In this document: in pieces, positions 53,316 through 63,754 of the stretch
How the letters are laid out: every line of letters begins with the position of its first letter
Numbering within the stretch: the stretch's first letter is position 1
Source: Chitinophagaceae bacterium
GTDB lineage: Bacteria > Bacteroidota > Bacteroidia > Chitinophagales > Chitinophagaceae
Assembly (NCBI GenBank): GCA_016713085.1
Contig: JADJPV010000001.1
Span: forward strand, 2,439,001 to 2,503,000
Reading direction: 5' to 3'
Length of the DNA: 64,000 bases
Made by a program: the position numbers and the translations under genes
Notes under the pieces: generated by a model
What the model was told of the DNA's origin: nothing
What the model saw: the letters and a program-made list of their open reading frames with translations, nothing else
Database searches by the model: none

Positions 53316-54422
53316 ATGTATAAACGTTTGCTCTCTTTTTCCGCCCTTGTTTTTGTTGTAGCCCTTATTTCCTTCAAAACAGTCAGTAGTATTTCACAGA
53401 ACCCGGTAAAATCAACTGGGGATACCATCTTATATCCAGAAGAAAAACACTTTAAAAATATTCAGCAGCTCACATTTGGCGGCGATAATGCAGAAGCTTA
53501 TTTCAGTTTTGACGGCAAATGGATCATTTTTCAGAAAACAAATCCTAAAGAAGGCATTCAGTGCGATCAGATCTTTATTGGTAAAGTACCCAAGGCAGGT
53601 GAAAAGTTTCAGCCAAAACTTATCAGCAACGGCAAAGGAAGAACTACCTGTGCTGCTTTTATGAAAGATGGCAAACATATAGTTTATGCATCTACACATT
53701 TGGGTGCAGATACCTGCCCGCCTGTTCCTGACCGCAGTAAATATGGTAATAAATATATATGGCCCTTGTACGACAGCTATGATATTTTCATGGCTGACCT
53801 TAATGGAAAAATTGTAAAGCAGTTAACACACAGCAAGGGTTATGATGCTGAAGCTACGATTTCACCCGATGGGAAAAAGATGCTGTACACCAGTACAAAA
53901 GATGGCGATATTGATTTGTATATCATGGATCTGAAAACCGGCAACGAAAAAAGAGTTACCAACCTGATTGGTTATGATGGAGGTGCATGGTTCAGTCCCG
54001 ATGGTAAAAAACTGATCTGGCGTGCAAGCCGTCCAAAAACAGAAGCAGAAATTAAAGAATACAAAGAGCTGCTGGCACAGGGTTTAGTTGCTCCTACCAA
54101 TATGGAAGTATGGGTATCGAATGCAGATGGCAGCAATGCAAGACAGGTTACTCATTACGGGCAGGCCAACTGGGCTCCTGCTTATATGCCCGACAGCAAG
54201 CGAATCATTTTTGCCAGTAATCATGAATACAAAAGAGGATTTCCGTTTAATTTATATACTATTAATGAAGATGGAACGAACCTCGTAAAAATAAGCCGTG
54301 ATAAAGGGTTTGATGCGTTCCCGATGTTCAGCCCCAATGGGAAGAAAATTATTTTTTGCAGTAACCGCAACAACGGAGGCACAAGGGATACCAATATTTT
54401 CCTTGCTGATTGGGCGGAGTAA
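53316..54422 (+). CDS. TolB-like PD40 beta-propeller protein
   Basis: 368 residues with a signal sequence (LLSFSALVFVVALISFKTVS). Repeated PD40 blades: QLTFGGDNAEAYFSFDGKWIIF, DAEATISPDGKKMLYTS, GYDGGAWFSPDGKKLIWR, QANWAPAYMPDSKRIIFAS, DAFPMFSPNGKKIIFCS. These form a periplasmic beta-propeller as in TolB/WD40-like proteins. No partner (such as Pal or TolQR) is adjacent, so it is probably a sensor or scaffold rather than true TolB. Confidence 0.9.
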   Translation: MYKRLLSFSALVFVVALISFKTVSSISQNPVKSTGDTILYPEEKHFKNIQQLTFGGDNAEAYFSFDGKWIIFQKTNPKEGIQCDQIFIGKVPKAGEKFQPKLISNGKGRTTCAAFMKDGKHIVYASTHLGADTCPPVPDRSKYGNKYIWPLYDSYDIFMADLNGKIVKQLTHSKGYDAEATISPDGKKMLYTSTKDGDIDLYIMDLKTGNEKRVTNLIGYDGGAWFSPDGKKLIWRASRPKTEAEIKEYKELLAQGLVAPTNMEVWVSNADGSNARQVTHYGQANWAPAYMPDSKRIIFASNHEYKRGFPFNLYTINEDGTNLVKISRDKGFDAFPMFSPNGKKIIFCSNRNNGGTRDTNIFLADWAE

Positions 54423-54474
54423 TAACTTCAGAAGAAAAATGAAATAGCTGATAACTTTTTCTCATTCAGCTTCT

Positions 54475-55104
54475 TTACATCATTTTATGAAGATTGGCTA
54501 ATTGAATTAAATCAACGAGGGTGGTAATATTCAATTTTTGAAAAATTCTTCTCTTATAAGTATTGGCCGATGAAATACTCAGGTTCAATGCTGTGCTGAT
54601 GCCTGTTACTGTGCCGCCTTTAATTAACAAAGCAAGTACTTCCAGTTCACGTGCACTCAGGTTTTCAAACGGGTTTACTTTTTGTTTTGCCTGTAATGAA
54701 TCCACTAACAGTGACGCTAAATTTTCACTGATGTATTTTTTGCCCTGCAAACTTAGCTCAATAGCTTTTCTGAGTTCACTGAGGCCACTGTCTTTTGAAA
54801 CAAATCCGGATGCGCCTGCATTGAGAAATCTTTTTGCGTAGATATGTTCGGCACCCATTGAGAAGATGAGCACTTTCGTAGCCGGATAAAAATTTTTAAT
54901 TTTTTCTGTAAAGGTTAATGCATCTGAACCCGGCATATGGATATCCAGGATTATAAGATCAAATTCTTCCTTTTTTAACAGCACCCATGCCTCGTCTTCA
55001 TTGGAGGCTTCATAAACTTCACAGGAAGGGAAATCGTTTTTTAAAACACTTGCTACGCCGGAACGTACAACCTCATGGTCGTCTGTGAGTAAAAATCGTT
55101 TCAA
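54475..55104 (-). CDS. NarL/FixJ-type response regulator
   Basis: 209 residues. Receiver: LTDDHEVVRSG, phosphoacceptor D54 (LIILDIHMPG), and Lys of VSKDSG. The LuxR HTH is LSARELEVLALLIKGGTVTGISTALNLSISSANTYKRRIFQKLN. It lies near the giant PAS kinase (58.6 kb) and could be its partner, but three genes separate them and the strand differs. Confidence 0.94.
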   Translation of the reverse strand: MKRFLLTDDHEVVRSGVASVLKNDFPSCEVYEASNEDEAWVLLKKEEFDLIILDIHMPGSDALTFTEKIKNFYPATKVLIFSMGAEHIYAKRFLNAGASGFVSKDSGLSELRKAIELSLQGKKYISENLASLLVDSLQAKQKVNPFENLSARELEVLALLIKGGTVTGISTALNLSISSANTYKRRIFQKLNITTLVDLIQLANLHKMM

Positions 55105-55143
55105 ATGTTAAGGTTAAATGGGATGTAATGTTAAAGTTACAAT

Positions 55144-55151
55144 CAAATATA
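55144..55151 (-). promoter_or_regulatory. -7 box TATATTTG for the response regulator
   Basis: On the minus strand TATATTTG matches TAnnTTTG perfectly and lies 40 bases before the regulator's start. Confidence 0.6.
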
Positions 55152-55225
55152 GAATAATGTTACAATAGATTACAGGGGCAGGTATTTTTTTGGGAAAGCG
55201 TCTTCAACAGTGGTATAATCCTGTA

Positions 55226-55255
55226 TTAAAAAAAGCGCCCTGACACAGGGCGCTT
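55226..55255 (-). terminator. Intrinsic terminator after the coiled-coil gene
   Basis: AAGCGCCCTG / CAGGGCGCTT make a perfect 10-bp stem with a 3-base loop (minus-strand loop TGT), followed by a T-run on the minus strand. It begins 33 bases after the stop at 55288. Confidence 0.9.
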
Positions 55256-55287
55256 ATGTTTTCGGGTAATGCTGAAAAATGCTGAAA

Positions 55288-55674
55288 TTATGAAGCAATT
55301 TTCATCAGCATTTCAGACAGCACATTGCAATAATCATTTTTCAGAGAGGAAAAAACATTTTTTTCGGTATCAATTCTTTTGCGGAGTGCCTGCTGCTGCT
55401 GTTCAATCCTGCTTTGCCATTCTGCAGAATTATTAAGGGCTCTCAGTGTTTCTTTCTGATGAACCAGTACTTTTTCCAGGTCATCCAGTTTTTTTTCTTC
55501 TTCTATAATGCGGTGCTGTAAATGATCAACCTTTTTTGTTGTTTCTGTAGGAATGGCCCTGTCATTTTTATGGATAATGTCAAGTCTTTCTTCAATCATA
55601 AAGGCCGCTTTCTGATAACCGCTTATTTCCCACTGCCAGCTTGCCAGCTCCTGGAATAATTGTTTATTTTTCAT
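55288..55674 (-). CDS. Coiled-coil protein, unknown
   Basis: 128 residues, no signal, mostly one long helix with heptads (EEKKLDDLEKVLVHQKETLRALNN). No family recognised. It follows the T9SS gene by 44 bases on the same strand and precedes a strong terminator, so it may end the transcript from 57.9 kb. Confidence 0.72.
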   Translation of the reverse strand: MKNKQLFQELASWQWEISGYQKAAFMIEERLDIIHKNDRAIPTETTKKVDHLQHRIIEEEKKLDDLEKVLVHQKETLRALNNSAEWQSRIEQQQQALRKRIDTEKNVFSSLKNDYCNVLSEMLMKIAS

Positions 55675-55718
55675 TTTGTAGGGTTTTGGATATAACGATG
55701 TTGTTTTCTGTATTGTTG

Positions 55719-57083
55719 TTACATTTTAAGGAATTTCACAGATTGATTGTTTTTGCCCGAAAGATTAATGTAATAGAGGCCTTTTGGCAAATCTTCTATA
55801 TTAATGGTAAAATTGTTTTCACCTTTTTTGCATTTCAGTGAAATGAATTTATAAATTTTTCCGTGCTGGTCCATCAGTTTAAGGTCTATTTCATCGGCTT
55901 CCAGTCCGTTTATTTTAACAAATAACAGGTTGGTTGCCGGGTTAGGCGAAAGACTGATACCAATCGCCGGTTCTGTAATCTGTACTGAAACGATTCCTGA
56001 GTACATAAAATCAAGATTGGTATCCACTTGTTTTATCCTGTAATAGTTTGTTCCTGTCAGAGGGTGCTCATCGGTATACTGGTACGTTTTCTGAATACTT
56101 GTATTGCCGCTGCCTTTTACTGTTCCAATTTTTAAAAACGTAATTCCGTTAGCTGAGCGTTCAACATCAAAGTAATCATTGTCAATTTCGCCACTGGTAG
56201 CCCATTCAAGTAATGCACTCCTGTTGATTGCTTTTCCTTTTAAGTACAAAAGGTGAACAGGTAAATCGGCAAGACTGAATAAAGAAAGCAAGTGCAGTGA
56301 GTTTACATTCGTACTGGTTATGTAATTGCTGATGGTGTTTAGGTCTGGTCCGCCACTAATATAAAACCAATTTGTACCGCCGTTACTGCTTGAATAAGTA
56401 CTTAAGGTTGATTCTATAGTAGTTCGTAATTCAGAATGGAAATAATTAAATACTAATGTTGCATTCAGTGCAGCATTGTTGGTTGGAGTAATATCGAAGT
56501 TACGGGTGACAGATCTGTCTCTGTAAACAGTATGTGCCCGTTTGATCACTGTACTCCCCAGGTTTGCGGCACTTGTAATTTCCATACCTAAGTTACCCGG
56601 GTTTACTGCGGAAGGAGCATTTAATGATTGTGTAATCATAATGTATCCGCCTGTTTGACCTGTGAATCTTTTCGAACTTGTTTCGCCCGATAAACTTCCG
56701 TTACTGCCAAGGTCAACATTGTAGGTATTCAGAAAAATACTGTCACCACTGGTAAATGTAACCAGGTTCGATACCCCGATATTTCTATTTAACTGTAATC
56801 CGTTTGCAGATTTATTGAGGGTTAAATTATAAAAATCTGTTGTTGTTGTACCTGCTATAAATGAATTGGCTGTTGCAGTACTTCCTGAAAATACAACCGA
56901 ACCTGTGCTTTTGGAAAATGTACCATTATTAGTAAAGCCGCCGTCGTTTATGACAATACAGGCTGCCCCGTCAACAACCAGCTGAGTTCCACTTGTATTG
57001 ATGATGCCCTGTGCCATGATGCACATTGGCACCAACAGCATGGTGGCGAACAGAGAGTATAAAATTGGTATATATGTTTTCAT
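55719..57083 (-). CDS. Secreted protein with T9SS type A sorting domain
   Basis: 454 residues. Signal peptide (SLFATMLLVPMCIMAQG). Gly/Thr/Ser-rich beta region with NTSGTQLVVDGAACIVIN at the start, a fibronectin-like part (LEWATSGEIDNDYFDVERSANGITF), and a C-terminal ~80-residue T9SS domain: SLSPNPATNLLFV then GLYYINL and KFLKM. It is exported by the type IX system and anchored or released. Substrate unknown. Confidence 0.9.
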   Translation of the reverse strand: MKTYIPILYSLFATMLLVPMCIMAQGIINTSGTQLVVDGAACIVINDGGFTNNGTFSKSTGSVVFSGSTATANSFIAGTTTTDFYNLTLNKSANGLQLNRNIGVSNLVTFTSGDSIFLNTYNVDLGSNGSLSGETSSKRFTGQTGGYIMITQSLNAPSAVNPGNLGMEITSAANLGSTVIKRAHTVYRDRSVTRNFDITPTNNAALNATLVFNYFHSELRTTIESTLSTYSSSNGGTNWFYISGGPDLNTISNYITSTNVNSLHLLSLFSLADLPVHLLYLKGKAINRSALLEWATSGEIDNDYFDVERSANGITFLKIGTVKGSGNTSIQKTYQYTDEHPLTGTNYYRIKQVDTNLDFMYSGIVSVQITEPAIGISLSPNPATNLLFVKINGLEADEIDLKLMDQHGKIYKFISLKCKKGENNFTINIEDLPKGLYYINLSGKNNQSVKFLKM

Positions 57084-57101
57084 CGAAATATGGTTTAGTT
57101 A

Positions 57102-57968
57102 TTATTTTATATACTCCTGGTGGCTGCCGTAACCATCTATCTGAATATGAAAATCCATAAACAAGACGCCGGCATCTGCACTGTAAGTATCATTACTGTT
57201 ACTTGAATTTCTCCAGATTCGGCAGATGAGAATACTGGATATTTTTTTACCTGTACCATCAATGCCGGTATTACCTGTAGTTAATGAAGTTATTGAGTGT
57301 GCTTTTGCTGTGAAGGGACCGGTTGATGTAACTGTACTGGTTGTAATAGCCGGGAAAACCTCCGGTGTTGCAGCATCATAATTAGCCCAGCTGTATTCAA
57401 AATTCCATTCAACATTTCCTGTAGCTGTTGATTTCGGTAACCAGTGAAGGTGAGGGTGAATAGTACTGCCTTCTTTCCATCCATGAGGTAATTGAACAGT
57501 AAATGACATAGCTTCAACTCCTTCATTATTCCGGAAATACCAGATCTGAGGGCCTGAACTTCCTGTAAGGTATTCTAAGGAAGCAGCGTTTGAGCCTTTA
57601 TCTAATGTAACCCTCAGGTCATCCCACCTTAAGCCCACCGGAGCAAGCTTTGTCCATGAAGGTGAACCGGATGTGCCTGCATTATAATAATAACCAACAC
57701 CATCTGCATTATCGCCTGTAAGACCTGCATTTGTATTGTACACCAATAAGCTTGTTGCAGGTGAAACAATTGTAGCAGCGTCTGTAGTTGATGTAAGCGA
57801 AACCCTTGGCAGCAGCAATCCTTTGTTTGAGCTCACAATGTCAAGCATAGCTGAAACGTCAGGTGCATTACCCGTTGTGTTGATGGCTACATTTTGACTA
57901 TATACCTGATTGAATGTTATCAGGATTAAAAACAACGTAAGTTTTAAGAGGTATAATGCTTTTTTCAT
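57102..57968 (-). CDS. Secreted beta-rich repeat protein, Bacteroidota type
   Basis: 288 residues from the ATG at 57968 (MKKALYLLKLTLFLILI, signal peptide). The first mature part has NVAINTTGNAPDVSAMLDI and SNKGLLLPRVS, a motif found in many secreted Bacteroidota proteins. The second half, with HPHLHWLPK and DAGVLFMDFHIQIDGYG, is beta-rich and may be a sugar-binding or fibre domain. No T9SS tail. It runs 18 bases ahead of the T9SS gene, so they are probably one transcript. The open frame extends to 58217, but that part lacks a signal. Confidence 0.75.
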   Translation of the reverse strand: MKKALYLLKLTLFLILITFNQVYSQNVAINTTGNAPDVSAMLDIVSSNKGLLLPRVSLTSTTDAATIVSPATSLLVYNTNAGLTGDNADGVGYYYNAGTSGSPSWTKLAPVGLRWDDLRVTLDKGSNAASLEYLTGSSGPQIWYFRNNEGVEAMSFTVQLPHGWKEGSTIHPHLHWLPKSTATGNVEWNFEYSWANYDAATPEVFPAITTSTVTSTGPFTAKAHSITSLTTGNTGIDGTGKKISSILICRIWRNSSNSNDTYSADAGVLFMDFHIQIDGYGSHQEYIK

Positions 57969-58462
57969 AAGAATGGTTTTATTGGTAATAGTTGTTTTGA
58001 TCAGTGCATATAGATGATGCAGATGACTATAAAGAAGCCAACAGCAGCGTCGTTCAATGAAATGTTTTTGGAGATAAATGATTGGGTTGCCTGCGGAAGG
58101 AATGAACAGTGGTTCAACAGGGATCTGGATTTCTTCATATATCGGATTTTCAGGAGTGTCAGTCAGTAAACAGATTAGCCGATGTTGTTTCAGAACAATT
58201 CTGTTTGCTGTTAACAAACTTAAAACATGTGCCTGCTGTGTTTTATGACTATGGTCAGCAGAAAAATGTATTTTTCTGAACTAAGTGTTTTTATTTAATG
58301 ATAGTTGTGGAAACGGTATAGCGGCGGAGGAGTTGCTTAAAATGCCGGGAAGAAAAGCGTAAATTTATAAATTGCCTGTAAGAATGTTAAAGCAGAATCA
58401 GATGAATTGTTACACAGGCATATTTTGGGTTGTTGTAACTTTTGGCCCCGTTTTAACAGTTT

Positions 58463-58487
58463 AGCTGATTAGTATCAGCTTTTTTTA
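58463..58487 (+). terminator. Orphan plus-strand terminator before the multi-PAS kinase
   Basis: AGCTGAT-TAGT-ATCAGCT, a 7-bp stem with a 4-base loop, followed by seven T. Upstream on the same strand lies no gene, so it may end a small RNA or block read-through into the kinase. Confidence 0.7.
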
Positions 58488-58552
58488 AATCGTGTATTTG
58501 CAAAACTGCTGTAGATTAATAACTTGATATAACTCTTAACTGATGGTTACGA

Positions 58553-58560
58553 TATTTTTG
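58553..58560 (+). promoter_or_regulatory. -7 box TATTTTTG for the multi-PAS kinase
   Basis: TATTTTTG matches TAnnTTTG and lies 45 bases before the ATG at 58606. No -33 box at standard distance. Confidence 0.55.
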
Positions 58561-58605
58561 CCTTCAGTAATATAGTATGCAAAACTTCTTATTCCTCTTT
58601 ATTGT

Positions 58606-61600
58606 ATGTTAACTAAATCCTACTCCGATTATCAAATCCGGGAACTGATTCCCGATGCATTGATTACACTTGACGTCCAGGACCGTTTTGTTTATGTGAA
58701 CCAGATTGCCGGCGATATGCTTGAGCGTAAGCCCATGGAATTGATGGGCAAACATATCTGGACAGAATTTCCTGAAGCAGCCAATCAACCCATTCACGAC
58801 GCATATATAAAAGCAAGACAGAGTAAACAGCATATTTACCTGGAAGAATATAATTCAGCACATGACCGGTGGTTTGAAAATCATATCTATCAATCACCGG
58901 GGGGAGTTTCTATTTGCTTCAGTGATATTACAGAACGGAAAAAGAAAGAGGGGATTTTTCAATCCAATGAGCTGAAGTATAAAGCTTTTTTTGAAAACAG
59001 TATGGATGCTGTAGTTCTTGGATATACTGACGGTACTGTTTATGCTGCCAACCAGGCAGCATGCTGTTTGTTTGACAGATCAGAAGAGGAAATATGTTCA
59101 TTGGGAAGAGGTGGTTTAATGGATGCGACCGATCCGCAATTGCAGGTTTTGCTAGAGGAAAGAAAAGCAACAGGCAAAGCAGAAGGAGAAGTAAGGGCAA
59201 TACGAAAAGATGGAACGAAAATTCAGGTTGGTCTCAAATCAAATTATTTCACAGAATCAAATGGAGAGGAACATACCATTGTTATCATGCGGGATAACAG
59301 CGAACTCTATAAAGCAAAAGAAAAAATACAGGAAAGTGAAGAAAAGTACCGGGAGCTGGTTGAAAACTGGACTGAAGCAATTGTTATTTATACAGAGGAG
59401 AAAGTTGTTTTTGTAAACAAAGAAACTCTTGTTTTAATGCGGGCAGCAAACAAGGGGCAGCTGATCGGTAAATTCATTCTTGATTTTATTCATCCTGATT
59501 ACCGACCATTTGTTGTTGAACGGATGAAAAAAGCTGCAGATGAAGGGAACATTCTGCCTTTAGCTGAAGAAAAATTTATTTGTCTTGAAGGTACTGAAAT
59601 TGATGTAGAGGTAAAAGCATTACCAATTGTGCATGATGGCAAACCTTCTGTGCAATTGATTATCCGTGACATTACTGAACGGAAAAGAGCTGAAGAAATT
59701 TTGCATGAAAGCGAGCAGAAATGGAGTAAGCTTGTAACATTTATTCCCGATTATATTGCCCTGCACGATCTGGATGGCCATTATCTTTTCCTGAATCATT
59801 TTGCAGAAGGATATTCTTACAAAGATTTTGTTGGGAAAAAAATGTACGACTTCATGGCTGATGACTCAAAAGAATTGTTCCGTAAGCATTTTGAACAATG
59901 CATAAATGCAAATCAACCCCGTCAATTTATATTTACTGCTTTTGGAGATAATGGCGTATTGAGAATTTATGAAAACTCCCTTGTCCCGATAGTAGATAAA
60001 GAACAGAAAGTAGTTTCTGTCTTGTCTATTGCGAAAGACATCACAGAACGTAAGCTGGCTGAGGAAAAAGTGAAAGAGAGCGAACAACTGCTGAATCAAT
60101 CACAACGGGTTTCAAAAATTGGAAGTTACAAACTTGAAATGGGTAAAGGTGAGTGGCAATGTTCTCATGAATTGGAAAATATATTCGGGATCAGGGAAAG
60201 CGAAGTACATACTATGGAAGAATGGGAATCTGTCCTACATCCTGATCATCGTGAAATGATGAAAGAATATTTTGAAAAGGAAGTATCTGCCGGGTATAAT
60301 CGGTTTAACAGGGAGTATAAAATTGTTAATAAAAAAACAGGCGAAACACACTGGGTTCATGGTGTTGGTGATTTAACATTTAACAGTAACGGTAATGCAG
60401 AGCAAATGCTTGGCACAATTCAGGACATTACTGAACGCAAACAGGTAGAGCAATCTCTTCAACTGGCTCATCAAAGCTATTTCGATATCTTCAACTCTGT
60501 TTCAGAAGCTATTTATATTCTTGATGCTGCGGGAACATTTATTGATGTAAATAAAGGTGCAGAAGAAATGTATCTTTTTACAAGGGCAGAACTCATCGGA
60601 CAATCTCCGGCAACTGTTGCTGCACCTGATCGTAATGATCTGGATAAAATACAAAAGGAAATGCAGAAGGTGTCTGATACCGGTATTCCTGCCCGCTTTG
60701 ATTTCTGGGCTGTTCGTAAAAACGGAGAAATTTTTCCAAAAGATGTAATTGTTAACAGAGGTAAGTATTTTGGACAGGATGTATTGATTGCTGCTGCCCG
60801 GGATATGACTGAAGTTAAAAGGCAGAGCAGGCTCTTCGGGAAAGTGAGCATTTTTTAAGCGAAGCACAGCGTATTTCAAAGATTGGCAGTTATAAACTGG
60901 ACCTGGTTACCGGCGAATGGATTTTTTCTGTTGAGCTGGATGATTATGTTGGATTATCAGCAGCTGACAGTCATACACTGCAGGATTGGGTGTCACTTAT
61001 ACATCCTGATCATGTAAATATGGTTCAGGAATATTTTATAAAGGATGTAATAGGGAAAAAACAACGCTTTGACAAGGAGTATATGTTTGTCAACAAAAAA
61101 ACCGGGAAGTCATTCTGGGCGCATGGAATTGGTGACCTGGAGTTCAATGAAAATGGTTTGCCGGTTAAAATGATTGGTACTATTCAGGATATTACAGAAA
61201 AGAAAGAAGCAGAAGAGATACTGCAAACACAAGAAAAATTGTACAGGGCGTTGATTGAAAACAGTAACGATGGGGTGGTTATTCTTGATGGCTGGGGTAA
61301 GTTCAGGTATATCGCACCATCTATTAAAACTGTACTGGGTTATGATGAAGAAGAACTGCTGAATACAGGCTTGCTTGATATAACCCATCCTGATGATCAT
61401 AGTAAAGTTGTGGAAATTTACACGGAATTACTGACTAATCCAGGGTTATACAATCCTGAATTTATTCCCAGGATTAAGCACAAAGATGGAAGCTGGCGCT
61501 GGATATCGGGGGCTCTGAATAATTTAATAAATGATACTGTAGTACATGGGGTCATTGGCAATTTCCGTGATGTTACAAAACAGGTAACCGCAGAAAAGGC

Positions 61601-63754
61601 TATCAGGGAAAGCGAAATAAAGTATCACTCACTCATTGATAATGCAGGTGATGGCATTGCTATTTATAATGCTGCAGGAACTATTCTTGATGTAAATACA
61701 ACCGGGCTGGATATGCTGGGTTATACAAAGGAGGAAGTGCTTAAGATGAAAGTGACAGATTTCTTTTTGGAAGAAGAAATTCAATCCAATCCCATGACTT
61801 ATAATAAACTGAAGCCTGGAGAATCAACTTTAAGGCAGCGGAATTTTAAACGGAAAGGCGGAGGATTTGTTTTAACAGAAGTAAGATCACAGGTTTTACC
61901 CGATGGGAACCTGCTTTCTATTATTCGTGATCTTACTGAACGGATGGCAATCCAGGAGCAACTGCGTATATCAATCGATAACTATTCAGGTTTAGTCAAT
62001 ACAATTGAAGGTATTGTATGGGAAGCTGACGCACAATCAACTCAATTCAATTTTGTAAGCATGCAGGCCGAACAGATTTTAGGCTACCCGGCACAGCAAT
62101 GGATCACTGAAAAAGATTTTTGGCCAAATCATGTGCATGAAGCCGATCGGGAGTGGGCAGTAAATTATTGTGCAAAGTATACAAGTGAAAAAAAATCGCA
62201 TGATTTTGAATACCGGATGATTGCTGCAGATGGAAGAGTTGTATGGCTGCACGATATTGTAACAGTTGTGGTAGAAAATAATGAACCTGTAAAGCTGAGA
62301 GGTTTGATGATTGATATTACAGAGAAAAAATAATAGAAAAAGGATTGGAGGATTACAAGTTTGCGTTGAATCAATCTTCTATTGTTGATGTTTCAGACAG
62401 TACAGGGAATATTCAGTATGCGAATGAAAATTTTTGCCGTATTTCCGGTTACAGCCTGGATGAGCTGAAAGGCCAGAGTCACCGCATACTGAAATCAGGG
62501 TATCACAATAAGGAACATTATAAGAACTTATGGGATACTGTAACAGATGGTAAAGTATGGCGGGCTGAGGTGAAGAATAAAGCAAAGGATGGTTCTTTTT
62601 ATTGGGTTGATTCAACGGTCATTCCTTTTTTAGATGATCAGGGAAAACCTTTCCAGTATATTACCATCCGTTCAGATATAACAAAAAGAAAGGAAGCTGA
62701 AACACAAATCATGAATGCTCTTGAACGGTACGACATTCTTTCAAAAGCTACCAGCGATACCATCTGGGATTGGGATGTGCTGAACAATGTGATTGTTTAT
62801 AACCAGGGAATTGTAAAAAACTTTGGCTATAAAGTAACGAAAGTAAAAAATGCAAAAGAAGGGTGGGACATGAATATTCATCCCGACGACAGGCGAAAAG
62901 TACAGGAGGGATTTGAAAAGGCATTTCAAAAAAAGAAGGCTGTGGTGCAGGTTGAATACCGGTACCGGTCTGCTGACAGGAACTACAGGTATATTCTTGA
63001 CCGTGCTTTTATCATTTACGGTGTTGATAAGAAGCCTGAAAGAATGATTGGTTCTATGCAGGATATTACCAGTGAAAAAGAGATTGCCATCAGGATTGAA
63101 AAAGAAGTAATAGATGCACAGGAAAGAGAGTGGAACCAGATTGGAATGGAACTGCATGATAATGTGAACCAGATTTTAGCTGCCTCTATGCTGTTAATGG
63201 GATTGGGAAAAGAAAAAATGGAGAGGGGACAGAATGCTGCATCCATTATTAATGAAAGTGAAAAGCATGTGGGAGAAGCGATTGCTGAAATCAGAAGACT
63301 GTCGCATCAGCTGGCACCGGTTTCTGTTGCTAATCTTTCGCTGGAACAGGTATTTGAGTCTTTATTTGAAACGGTTAATGTTAATAAGCAGATTAAAATA
63401 AAATTACAAATGAAGGGGATGAAAGAAATTCCTATTCCTCATAAACTGCAGATTAATTTATACCGCATTTTACAGGAGCAGTTGAATAATATTATGAAGC
63501 ATGCAAAGGCAACAGAAGTGACCGTGAGCTTTAAAAAAATTAAACATTCATTTGTGTTTAAGATTGCTGATAACGGGCTTGGTTTTGATCAGGAAGCACA
63601 TACAGATGGGATTGGTCTTGAAAATATTAAACGAAGGGCCAAAGTATTTGCCGGAGAATTTAAATTGAAAACCGCACCCGGTAAAGGATGCGAAATAATT
63701 GTTGAAATACCGGAGAATGCATTTGCTGAACAGGAAATAGTTAGTGGATCTTGA
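58606..63754 (+). pseudogene. Giant multi-PAS histidine kinase, split by two homopolymer frameshifts
   Basis: Three frames join end to end. The first shift is at AAAAGG (60821-60822), where the family reads E-Q-A-L-R-E-S-E and one G is missing. The second is at A6 (62325-62330), where one A is missing (TEKK then IIEKGLED). Repaired, it has 1716 residues: about twelve PAS/PAC units in series (for example YKAFFENSMDAVVLGY, KYRELVENWTEAIVIY, YRALIENSNDGVVILD, YDILSKATSDTIWDWD), then HisKA_3 with H1518 (GMELHDNVNQILAAS) and HATPase (LNNIMKHA, DNGLGFD, GIGLENIKRR). No TM helix and no signal: a cytoplasmic redox or ligand-sensing kinase. Units 5 and 7 are close duplicates (SKIGSYKL). Confidence 0.88.

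Larger units (their letters stand above)
57969..58605. other. Divergent gap with two hairpins
   Basis: 637 bases between the secreted protein (-) and the multi-PAS kinase (+). CAGAAAAA-TGTA-TTTTTCTG (58259-58278) is an 8-bp hairpin. A plus-strand terminator is at 58463-58487, though no plus-strand gene precedes it. A perfect -7 box is at 58553-58560. No small protein recognised. Confidence 0.55.

Noticed and set aside
53316..54422. True TolB of the Tol-Pal system
   Set aside because: No tolQRA or pal adjoin it and the sequence is a generic PD40 propeller.
62325..62336. Programmed -1 frameshift in the PAS kinase at AAA AAA TAA
   Set aside because: A -1 slip would read on, but the base before the run is G, so tandem re-pairing is poor; a one-A loss is simpler.
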